The notes under the pieces are model-generated. The model searched no databases. It saw only the letters and a list, made by a program, of their open reading frames with translations, and was not told the origin of the DNA. Positions 39,534-47,363 of a DNA stretch of 64,000 bases are shown here, in pieces. The position numbers and the translations under genes are program-made. Numbering within the stretch: position 1 is the first letter of the stretch; each line of letters begins with the position of its first letter. Location: NCBI GenBank assembly GCA_041305385.1, contig JBFYLO010000053.1, positions 1 to 64,000 on the forward strand, written 5' to 3'. This DNA is from JAKAKT01 sp041305385. GTDB taxonomy: Archaea; Micrarchaeota; Micrarchaeia; Burarchaeales; JAKAKT01.

Positions 39534-40553
39534 TTACCTAAGTAGAGACAATCGTCTTTTCGCTTCCTTTTCGACTTCTTCCTTAACCGGAAAGTGCACC
39601 GGTACCCTGCCGTTCATCATGCAGCCATCGCATACTCCGCCAGTGCTCCTTTTCGTTCTTATGTACTTTCGGGCTTTCCTGTATTCCTCCGAATTCCAAA
39701 TCCGCCAAAAAGAACTCTCCTTCAGGTCCCCAATCGGCTTTTCGTAAAGAAAACAACACGTAGTTGCCTTTCCCTCTGAATCAACGGTGGCTGCAACCCA
39801 GGGCCAGTCGCAATATTCCTCTGCCCGTGTCTTCTCGAACCTCACGTGTTTATCCGACTTTGGGGCCCACTTCTCGTAGTCCTCGGTCGGTATATATGCA
39901 GAATAGCCTGGAACGAAAATGTCAACCCCGAGTTCTCTCGCCATCTTTTCGGCCTTCTCTACCTCGTGCTCATTGTGCCGGAAAACCAAGAATTGCCATA
40001 ATACTTTCGGATTATCCCTGTTCATTTCCTTTTTCTTGGCAATAAGAATCTTCAAATTATTCAAGACTTTATCAAAATCGCCGCCAATCCTGTATTTCCT
40101 GTAAGTGCGACTGGTCGTTCCATCGATTGACACAACCAGGAGATCCAAGCCAGAATCGATAATCCGCTCCGCCAGTCTCTCGTCAAGGAGATTAAGGTTT
40201 GAGCTCATCCTAGTGAAAATGCCCTTGTCACTAACGTGTTTGATTATTTCGAATATCTTCGGGTTTAAGAGCGGTTCCCCCCAGTTGTAGAAGTCCACGC
40301 AAAAAAGATAATTCTCGAGCTGGGAAAATATCTTCTTGAAGTTCTCAACACCCATTACTTTTGGCTTAATGGTATTCTTTTTCATCCCCTGTCCCGTTGG
40401 GCAGAACGGGCATCTTAAGTTGCAGAAGTTGGTAGTGTCGACCATAATCACATACGGGTAGCCCAAAACCATGCTCCTCCGCAATCTCTTCTGTCTACTT
40501 ACTAGAAGATAATTGAGATAAGCCTTGGTCGGCCTCTTTTTTGGGTCGAACAT
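39534..40553 (-). CDS. radical SAM protein with SPASM-like C-terminus
   Basis: This 339-residue protein has the cluster motif NFCNLRCPFCPTG (CxxxCxxC, residues 43-50). The C-terminal Cys set CDWPW, ATTCCFLY and GGVCDGCMMNG can hold an auxiliary cluster. Family members modify peptides or sugars. It is the only gene in this stretch on the minus strand and faces the carbamoyltransferase tail to tail with a 3-base gap. The substrate is unknown; glycan modification is suggested by context. Confidence 0.88.
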   Translation of the reverse strand: MFDPKKRPTKAYLNYLLVSRQKRLRRSMVLGYPYVIMVDTTNFCNLRCPFCPTGQGMKKNTIKPKVMGVENFKKIFSQLENYLFCVDFYNWGEPLLNPKIFEIIKHVSDKGIFTRMSSNLNLLDERLAERIIDSGLDLLVVSIDGTTSRTYRKYRIGGDFDKVLNNLKILIAKKKEMNRDNPKVLWQFLVFRHNEHEVEKAEKMARELGVDIFVPGYSAYIPTEDYEKWAPKSDKHVRFEKTRAEEYCDWPWVAATVDSEGKATTCCFLYEKPIGDLKESSFWRIWNSEEYRKARKYIRTKRSTGGVCDGCMMNGRVPVHFPVKEEVEKEAKRRLSLLR

Positions 40554-40665
40554 AAAGACCGTTATCCCTTATTTATTTATAACCATTAATGCTATGGGGT
40601 TTCGGGTCCGATGATCCAACAGTGGGAATGTTTTTTTAATACATGCCCCATATTCTTCTGATTTG

Positions 40666-41628
40666 ATGAAGAAAATTCTAAACGTCGGTTGTGGTCAGGG
40701 TGCCAAAACCAAGGAACTTAGCCAGCGCGGGGAAGTAACCGGCATAGACATTTCTGAAAAAGCCCTCCGCGACGCAAGAAAAGCATTTCCCAACTCTAAA
40801 TTTCTGAATATGAATGCTGAAAGAATGTCTTTCCCTAGGAACTATTTTGACGAAGTCCACTGCTACGACGTTCTTGAGCATGTAGATAACTTCGACAAAG
40901 TCATGTCTGAGCTTTCCCGGGTCATAAAGAGAACCGGGTGCCTGGTAGCAGAGTTTCCATATGCACCTTCTGAGAAGCTTCTTTCAGCAGTAAACCCCGG
41001 TTACCCGCGACAGGCCCACCACAAACGGGTTTTCCATCTTGATTCAACAGTCAATGTTCTCAACAGTTCTGGTTTCAAAATAAAAAAAATCGAACATAAG
41101 AAGTTTTTTGAAAATCTATATCTCACGTACTATTTTCTTTTTGGTTCTACAATCCAGAATCAGCAAGGAGCTCTCAGTACGCCAAAAACTGGCGAGGAGA
41201 ACGGAGAGGCAATAAGATGCCTTCTTCTCCTAACAGACCATTCTCCCGCAGTAGTTAAGCAGTTGATGGGCCCGAAGTTGCTGAAGTTTACTGAAGCAAA
41301 AACAGGTGTCTCACTTGAAAATGCCGAGATACTGGCAAAACTGTTTGACGGTTTGGGTTCCACCCTCTTTCCAAAAACCATTCGTTTAGAGTGCACTTAC
41401 ACCGGCAAAAAGGAAAGCCAAAATTTGAAAAAAATTCCCGTGAAAAAAATACGTGTGTTGAATATCTTGGACGATGTCTTAGAAAAAGAAAAAGCCATAC
41501 TGTTTGAATCGTTGAAGGACAAACAAAAACGAATTGATGATCTCGAATCCGAACTAATTCGCATAAGGAGCTCTAGGGAATACCGGCTCCTCATGAAGAT
41601 GAATAAGCTGAATAAACTATTCGACTGA
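40666..41628 (+). CDS. SAM-dependent methyltransferase with C-terminal coiled coil
   Basis: This protein of about 320 residues has NVGCGQGAKTKELSQRGEVTGIDIS (motif I) at the N-terminus and FDEVHCYDVLEHVDNFDKVM near 60. A later segment ends in a coiled coil (LKDKQKRIDDLESELIRIRSS, near 285-305). Methyltransferases tailing a coiled coil often measure or cap O-antigen length in bacteria. The start is ATG 40666 (or TTG 40663). AT-rich like the gene at 37040. Confidence 0.83.
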   Translation: MKKILNVGCGQGAKTKELSQRGEVTGIDISEKALRDARKAFPNSKFLNMNAERMSFPRNYFDEVHCYDVLEHVDNFDKVMSELSRVIKRTGCLVAEFPYAPSEKLLSAVNPGYPRQAHHKRVFHLDSTVNVLNSSGFKIKKIEHKKFFENLYLTYYFLFGSTIQNQQGALSTPKTGEENGEAIRCLLLLTDHSPAVVKQLMGPKLLKFTEAKTGVSLENAEILAKLFDGLGSTLFPKTIRLECTYTGKKESQNLKKIPVKKIRVLNILDDVLEKEKAILFESLKDKQKRIDDLESELIRIRSSREYRLLMKMNKLNKLFD

Positions 41629-41632
41629 GTGG

Positions 41633-42697
41633 ATGGATGTGAAACCAGAACTTGTTCCCCGAGTTTCAATAATCATCGTCAACTGGAACGGTCTTCGCCA
41701 CCTCAAACCACTTTTCGACTCAATAAAAAAGCTAGATTTTGACAAAAAAAAGCTCGAAGTCCTGATGGTTGACAACGCCTCAACTGATGAGTCGGTCTCC
41801 TTTACCAAAAAAAACTACTCCTCAATCCGGATTCTTCGGCTCGACCAGAATTACGGTTTCTGCGGGGGCAACAACAGAGGCATTGCCGAGGCTAAGGGAG
41901 ATTACATTTTGCTCCTGAACAACGACGTCGTAGTTGACAAGAACCTCCTGAATGCCTTGCTCGCGGGTTTCTCCTCCCCAGAAGTCGGAGCAGTTGGGGG
42001 AAAAGTCTACGAATGGAACGAAAAGAACCCTGCCTTCAGCACCAAGAACAGGATTTCCAGCTCTTGGCCGAAAATTTCGCCATGGAGGTGCATCCCTTTC
42101 AGTTTTACCGACGAGCGCCCAGCAGGCTCGGTCGATTACCTGCCCGGCTGCATGCTGATGGTCAGAAAAAAACTCATAGAAGAAATAGGTTCGATTGATG
42201 AAGATTACCAAGCCTATTTCGAGGAGACGGATTGGTGCGCAAGGATGATTAGGGCAGGGCATAAACCTTTTTACACTCCCGATGCAATGATTTGGCACCG
42301 CTTTCTCGCAACCGCAAATGCGATTTCCCCAGATTTCAACCACCGGATGATGACAAGAAACAGAATTCGTTTTGTTCTCAAAAACTTCGACTTCCTCCGC
42401 TTGTTCTTCTTTCTGCTCTACTATCCTTTCGAGGTTATCTGGAAATTCCTCCGTCTCAACTTCATAATACTGCGTTCGGTTATCTCAACTCCTGTGCAAA
42501 GAGCCCACGACATACTGGTTATTTCCTATTACTCCAGAGACCTGAAATTCGTTTTCCAATCCATCCTGTGGAACCTAACCAACCTCCCAAGGACCCTCCA
42601 AGCTAGAAGCATAGATCTGGGCAGGCTCAAGAATCGTCAGAGTTATAACCTTAATCTTCCCCTTAGGAATGTTGCCCCAAACAGGAGAGACCTATGA
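41633..42697 (+). CDS. family 2 glycosyltransferase (rhamnosyltransferase-like)
   Basis: This 354-residue GT2 enzyme has VSIIIVNWNGLRHLKPLFDS, VLMVDNASTDES, NYGFCGGNNRGIAEAKGDYILLLNNDVVV (the DxD position is NND) and FEETDWCARMIRAGHK. The C-terminus holds one or two hydrophobic stretches near 245-280. Layout fits dTDP-rhamnosyltransferases of the RfbF group. It overlaps the next gene by ATGA. Confidence 0.9.
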   Translation: MDVKPELVPRVSIIIVNWNGLRHLKPLFDSIKKLDFDKKKLEVLMVDNASTDESVSFTKKNYSSIRILRLDQNYGFCGGNNRGIAEAKGDYILLLNNDVVVDKNLLNALLAGFSSPEVGAVGGKVYEWNEKNPAFSTKNRISSSWPKISPWRCIPFSFTDERPAGSVDYLPGCMLMVRKKLIEEIGSIDEDYQAYFEETDWCARMIRAGHKPFYTPDAMIWHRFLATANAISPDFNHRMMTRNRIRFVLKNFDFLRLFFFLLYYPFEVIWKFLRLNFIILRSVISTPVQRAHDILVISYYSRDLKFVFQSILWNLTNLPRTLQARSIDLGRLKNRQSYNLNLPLRNVAPNRRDL

Positions 42698-44745
42698 AAA
42701 TCCTAAACCTTGACAATTTTCTGGAAAAGCTTCGCACTTCTGCAGTGGTTCTGGACTTAGGTTGCGGGGAGGGTAGCTTCGACTATTACAAGTATCGCTT
42801 CAAGGTAAAGGCTTTGGATTCCTCCAAACCAGTGAAGAAACTCCCGAAAAACACAGAATTCATCAGCACTGAGTTCACAAGCCTCCCTTTCAAGGACAAA
42901 ACTTTTGATGCGATAGTCGCCAACTGGACGCTCCAGCGGATAAAAAACGTCGATTCCATGCTCTCCGAGATAGGCCGAGTTCTGAAGGACGATGGCTTCT
43001 TCTTCTGTTCAATCCCAGACGGCCTCAGTTTTGACGAAGCATTCTACAAATTCCTCTACCGCACTCGCAAGCACGTCAACTCCTTCGGATTTAAACCATT
43101 CCAAAAACTAGTTCTTGAAAAAGCCAATCTGAATTTAGACTCCTATTGCGAGTGGCATACTGGCTTTACTTACATGGTCGTCCCAAAGGGGAAGCACGTT
43201 GGCCTGAGCCCCCTAAAGCTCATAACTCTCCTCCCAGACCCCCTGACCCACGGGCTGCAAAGGGTCCTAGTCCGAGGAACGCGTTTCTCGGACAGCAAGT
43301 TCAACACAAAATTGGGCGTTTGCGGCTGGCTCATGGTCTTTAAGAGGGGCGCACGCAAGCAAACGGCCTTTCCATCCACCCGCAACATATGCACCAAATG
43401 CGGGGTGAGCTACTGGGGCAACCACCAGTCAGGTCCCCTCGGCCTGGTCGGGCTGAAAACCTACAGATGCTCGTCCTGTGGCCGAACCAACGACCACTTC
43501 CACGTTTCAATGCCAGAAGACCCGAAACCAGCCCCAAAAAAAATAAAAATAGGCGACAAAAGCGTCGTGATAATTGCGTCCATCCCCTATACCTTTCCGC
43601 TCTACCAGAGAATCCATCATTTCACAAGTTTCTTCTTGAAAGACAATTGGAGCGTCCTTTTCATAGAACCCACGCCGTTCACTAAGAACGAGAGACCCAA
43701 GAAGAACCTCGAAGTCTGGTACCCCCAGGTTGAGGGGGCAAATGCCTTCTACTGGCTTCGCGACAAGAAATACTACTGGGAGAGGACCTATAGGGGCATG
43801 TACAGGTTCTTCCAGCTAGTAAGGCTTTTGGGAGGCTTCAAGCTCTATCGGTTCCTCAGGAACAAATACGAACGAAAAATCCACACAATCACTCAACAGC
43901 AGGCATTCGATACAAAAATAAGTGAAAAGCTTGCAGAATACGCCCAAGCCAAGGAGAAAATAGCCTTTTTCCAGTTCCCGCACCACGTTGAGCAGATTCC
44001 CCACTTGAAGGAACTCGGCTACAAAATTGTTTACGACATGGTGGACGACATTGCCGAATTCGAGGAAGTCCCAAAGGAGATACGCAACAGGGAAATTCAT
44101 TTGATCGAGAATTCCGACTTGGTGATAGCCACTTCAAAACCCCTTTTCGATATGGCCAAGAGGTACAATCGAAACGTTAAGCTTATACCAAACGGAGTCG
44201 AGTATTCACATTTCGTAAAAGCTAGGAAACATCTCCCCAGGCCTTTAGACATGCCTAAAGGAAAGCCGATAATCGGCTACTACGGGGCTATATGGACATG
44301 GTTTGACGAGGAACTTCTTCTTTATCTGGCAAGGGAGAGGCCGCAATACGATTTCGTCCTTATCGGCACAATTCTTCAAACGCTTAAGCAGCGCTTCAGC
44401 GAGCAGCCCAACGTCCACTATCTTGGGGAGAAGAAATACTCGGTTCTCCCAAACTACCTAAGTCATTTTGACCTGGCAATCGTGCCTTTCAAGGAGAACA
44501 ACCTCACCAAGGCCGTCAATCCGGTGAAAGTCTACGAATACCTGGCAGGCGGGAAGCAAGTCGTTTACAAAGGCCTTCAAAATATGGGGTCCTTCCCCTG
44601 CTGTTATTCTACCGAAAGCAAGGAAGAATTCCTCAAGCAGGTCGACCTTTCCCTGAAAAGAAAGTGCAGCCTGAAACAGGCCGATTCCTTCCTTAAGGAC
44701 GATGATTGGGAGCACAAGTATGCGAAAATGAAAAGACAACTGTGA
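42694..44745 (+). CDS. fusion: methyltransferase, zinc ribbon and glycosyltransferase
   Basis: The protein has 683 residues in three parts. Residues 1-215 are a class I methyltransferase (VVLDLGCGEGSFDYYK; FDAIVANWTLQRIKNVDSML). Residues 225-270 hold a zinc ribbon (ICTKCGVSYW...YRCSSCGRTN). Residues 285-683 resemble a GT-B glycosyltransferase, with KIVYDMVDDIAEF, LVIATSKPLFDMA, LIPNGVEYSHF and FDLAIVPFKENNLTKAVNPVKVYEYLAGGK (donor site). I know no such three-part protein. It probably adds and then methylates a sugar. Confidence 0.85.
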   Translation: MKILNLDNFLEKLRTSAVVLDLGCGEGSFDYYKYRFKVKALDSSKPVKKLPKNTEFISTEFTSLPFKDKTFDAIVANWTLQRIKNVDSMLSEIGRVLKDDGFFFCSIPDGLSFDEAFYKFLYRTRKHVNSFGFKPFQKLVLEKANLNLDSYCEWHTGFTYMVVPKGKHVGLSPLKLITLLPDPLTHGLQRVLVRGTRFSDSKFNTKLGVCGWLMVFKRGARKQTAFPSTRNICTKCGVSYWGNHQSGPLGLVGLKTYRCSSCGRTNDHFHVSMPEDPKPAPKKIKIGDKSVVIIASIPYTFPLYQRIHHFTSFFLKDNWSVLFIEPTPFTKNERPKKNLEVWYPQVEGANAFYWLRDKKYYWERTYRGMYRFFQLVRLLGGFKLYRFLRNKYERKIHTITQQQAFDTKISEKLAEYAQAKEKIAFFQFPHHVEQIPHLKELGYKIVYDMVDDIAEFEEVPKEIRNREIHLIENSDLVIATSKPLFDMAKRYNRNVKLIPNGVEYSHFVKARKHLPRPLDMPKGKPIIGYYGAIWTWFDEELLLYLARERPQYDFVLIGTILQTLKQRFSEQPNVHYLGEKKYSVLPNYLSHFDLAIVPFKENNLTKAVNPVKVYEYLAGGKQVVYKGLQNMGSFPCCYSTESKEEFLKQVDLSLKRKCSLKQADSFLKDDDWEHKYAKMKRQL

Positions 44746-44749
44746 TCAA

Positions 44750-45787
44750 TTGGAGCAAAGTGACTATAATCGAATGATGGATGGCGAAATCCGCCATTAC
44801 AACGATCTCTACAAGTCTGAAGAGAACAAGGAAAAGCTGTTGTACGACACTCCGAAGATTTGGAATGAAGTTGAGGTATTCGTTTCAAAAAAAATACGCG
44901 AAACCACCGGCCATTTGGGATTCATAGAGTACTGCGTAGATTTCTCCAACCAAAGACGGAGGCCACCCAAAATCCTATCTCTTGGAGCAGGTCCTTGTCC
45001 AATGGAATTAAACAACATCCTCCCAAAGATTAGCAAGGAATCCGAGCTCGTGGCTTTGGATATAAACGAGGAAACGTTGAAAATGGCGGAAAAAAGGGCC
45101 AAGAAGGACAAGATACCATTTGAATATATGGTTCAAGACGTAAACAAGCTTTCTCTTCAGGAGAATGAATTCGACTTAATAATCTGTTACGCGTCCCTCC
45201 ACCATTTCTTGGAACTCGACCACATAACCTGGGAGATAAACAAAGCGCTCAAAAAAGACGGCGAATTCGTTACCGTCGACATATGTAGCAGAAACGGCTA
45301 TCTGCTCTGGGAAGACAACAAGGAGGTAATAAATAAGATTTTTTCACTGCTCCCAGAGCGATACAGGTACAATTACTACGAAAAGCGCGTTGACAGCGTT
45401 TTTCCAGACAAGGATTACTCGATAAACAGCTTTGAATGCGTCAACAGCGAGGCAATAATCCCGGCGTTGGATTCAAACCTAGAAAGAAAACACTTCATCC
45501 CAATGACCTGTATCTCCCGCAGGTTCTTCGATCACATGTACGGGTTTAACTTTGACATGGAGCGTGCGTTTGACAAAAGTTTTGTCGAATTCATCTTGAA
45601 TCTCGATGATGAGTGCATACGGACTGGCAGATTGAAGCCAGAGACATTTTTTGGCGCCTACACAAAAAAGATTTTGACCGGAGAGACCGCACAGCCCGCG
45701 GCTTCAAGCACAGTTCCTGAGCCTAAAAAGAACGCAGGCGGTTTCTTCAACCGGGCTTATCGCAAAATCAAATCCCTGTATTTTTGA
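44750..45787 (+). CDS. SAM-dependent methyltransferase
   Basis: This 345-residue protein has ILSLGAGPCPMELNNILP (motif I) near 80, VALDINEETLKMAEKRA and FDLIICYASLHHFLELDH near 140, then about 150 residues of its own type and a Pro/Ala-rich tail. The start is TTG 44750 or ATG 44774 (MMDGEIRHYND). AT-rich, like the other methyltransferases here. It probably acts on a glycan or lipid-linked sugar. Confidence 0.83.
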   Translation: MEQSDYNRMMDGEIRHYNDLYKSEENKEKLLYDTPKIWNEVEVFVSKKIRETTGHLGFIEYCVDFSNQRRRPPKILSLGAGPCPMELNNILPKISKESELVALDINEETLKMAEKRAKKDKIPFEYMVQDVNKLSLQENEFDLIICYASLHHFLELDHITWEINKALKKDGEFVTVDICSRNGYLLWEDNKEVINKIFSLLPERYRYNYYEKRVDSVFPDKDYSINSFECVNSEAIIPALDSNLERKHFIPMTCISRRFFDHMYGFNFDMERAFDKSFVEFILNLDDECIRTGRLKPETFFGAYTKKILTGETAQPAASSTVPEPKKNAGGFFNRAYRKIKSLYF

Positions 45788-45833
45788 GCCGTGTGTTAGG
45801 GAACGATTTACAATAACCCCGGAAGTCCGATGT

Positions 45834-45843
45834 GTTTATATGG
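45834..45843 (+). promoter_or_regulatory. TATA box of the DUF4956-CotH-VTC operon
   Basis: TGTTTATATGGC around 45832-45843 is a good archaeal TATA element. It lies 60-70 bases before the DUF4956 start codon, giving a leader of about 40 bases. It marks this operon as separate from the preceding glycan genes. Confidence 0.45.
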
Positions 45844-45902
45844 CTTTTTCCACATTGATTCTTACAACTCCGTGAATCTTAACTTTAAAGGAAGTGTTTG
45901 AA

Positions 45903-46598
45903 ATGGCGGAATTTTTCCTTACCAAACTCTTTGAAATAGGGAGTCCGACAGACGTCTTCACCATATGGGACGTCTTTGCCGCGCTTTCCCTCAGCTTCAT
46001 ACTCAGCCTCATAATTGCGAAGACTTATCAAAATACCCACAGGGGCGTTTCTTATTCCCAATCCTTTGTTCATACTCTCGTTATAGTTGGCGTCGTGGTT
46101 TCCGGAATCATGCTCATTGTCGGGAGCAATATAGCCAGGGCATTTACGCTCCTTGGAGCCCTGTCGATTGTCCGGTTCAGGAATGCAATCAAGGACACCC
46201 GTGATGTGGGGTTCATCTTTTTCGTGATGGCGGTCGGGATGGCCTGCGGCACGAAGTTCTACCTCATGGCAATCATAATGGCCCTGTCGATTTCCGTCAT
46301 GGTAATCCTGATGACTCGCTACAACTTCGGCTCCAAGAAAGTTTCCGAGGATCTGCTCAAGATTCATCTTCCCTCCGAAGCTGAGTACGAAAGCGTCCTG
46401 AAGCCAGTCTTTGATAAATACTTAGACTCCTATTCCCTGGTTAGTATAGATGGGATAGACGGGAAAACAAGCGAGCTCTCTTTCGTGGTCGCTTTCAAAA
46501 GTAAGGGACAAGTGAACGCATTCATAGAAGCCTTGAAGAAGATTAATTCGAACAAGAAGGTCCAAGTCATCCACGGGGAACACACGATAGACGTGTGA
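45903..46598 (+). CDS. DUF4956 membrane protein
   Basis: The protein has 231 residues from ATG 45903. Four or five spans lie in the first 140 residues, including the MgtC-like SIVRFRNAIKDTRDVGFIFFVMAVGMACG, which identifies DUF4956. A soluble ACT-like tail follows from about 145. In bacteria DUF4956 genes are often next to VTC-domain and CotH genes, as here. The role may be sensing or transport linked to polyphosphate or surface phosphorylation; not established. Confidence 0.9.
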   Translation: MAEFFLTKLFEIGSPTDVFTIWDVFAALSLSFILSLIIAKTYQNTHRGVSYSQSFVHTLVIVGVVVSGIMLIVGSNIARAFTLLGALSIVRFRNAIKDTRDVGFIFFVMAVGMACGTKFYLMAIIMALSISVMVILMTRYNFGSKKVSEDLLKIHLPSEAEYESVLKPVFDKYLDSYSLVSIDGIDGKTSELSFVVAFKSKGQVNAFIEALKKINSNKKVQVIHGEHTIDV

Positions 46599-46667
46599 GG
46601 CTCGTTTCATCCTCGTGCATCAGGTGGTCTTAGCCCAATTTCGCAGGTGCTGCAGGGTGGATAATTT

Positions 46668-47363
46668 ATGCGTAAAATAGACGAAACCCTCGGCAGGCAA
46701 TTCTTCTTCCTGCTCTTTTTATTCCTTGCCACCGTATCGCTTGCCCTGGTTGTCTTACTGGTTTTCTCAAATCCTATTGATATGTGGAACTACTGGACCC
46801 ACCAGAGCGCCTCGCTGGACTACTACGAATACGGAGACTTCAATAACGCCTTTAAGTATGCGCTCCTAGCTAAGGAATTCAAACCGAGCGACAAGTTCAT
46901 GGACGAGGTTCTCCTATTCTCGCACTACAAGAACACGTCACTAAAGCTGCCGCAGGATGTCCTGCCGCAAGAAAAAGACATAATTTACGGGCAGGGCTGG
47001 TCTTGGTCCAAGGGGGATTCAGTAGTTGGCAAGAGCTTCTACTGGACCGACCCCTATTCCATGCTCCTGGTGAAGGACCTCTCACCATGCCAGGAAATAA
47101 AGATTCAATTCCAAAACCCCCTCCCGAACCAGAAGCTTACAGTGATTCTCTTGAATGAAACTTACGTCTATTACTACCCAGACAAGGGCTTCTTCGACCT
47201 TACCTTGATCAAGAACTCCCCTAGCAAAGAAGACTTCTTCCTGGTCGAGCTCTCAACAGGGAAATACCGCACATGCTCCGAGGACCCGGATTCCGAATGC
47301 TTAACCCGCGGAATAAGAGTGATTAGCGTAGGCACGCGCGCCTGCAAGGGTGCAAACAAATGA
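46668..47363 (+). CDS. membrane-anchored hypothetical protein of the CotH operon
   Basis: This 231-residue protein has one N-terminal span (about residues 12-34) and an outside domain containing YYEYGDFNNAFKYALLAKEF, a TPR-like helix pair, then beta-rich sequence with two Cys pairs near the end. No family is recognised. It overlaps the CotH gene by ATGA, so the two are made together and may form a complex on the cell surface. Confidence 0.7.
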   Translation: MRKIDETLGRQFFFLLFLFLATVSLALVVLLVFSNPIDMWNYWTHQSASLDYYEYGDFNNAFKYALLAKEFKPSDKFMDEVLLFSHYKNTSLKLPQDVLPQEKDIIYGQGWSWSKGDSVVGKSFYWTDPYSMLLVKDLSPCQEIKIQFQNPLPNQKLTVILLNETYVYYYPDKGFFDLTLIKNSPSKEDFFLVELSTGKYRTCSEDPDSECLTRGIRVISVGTRACKGANK

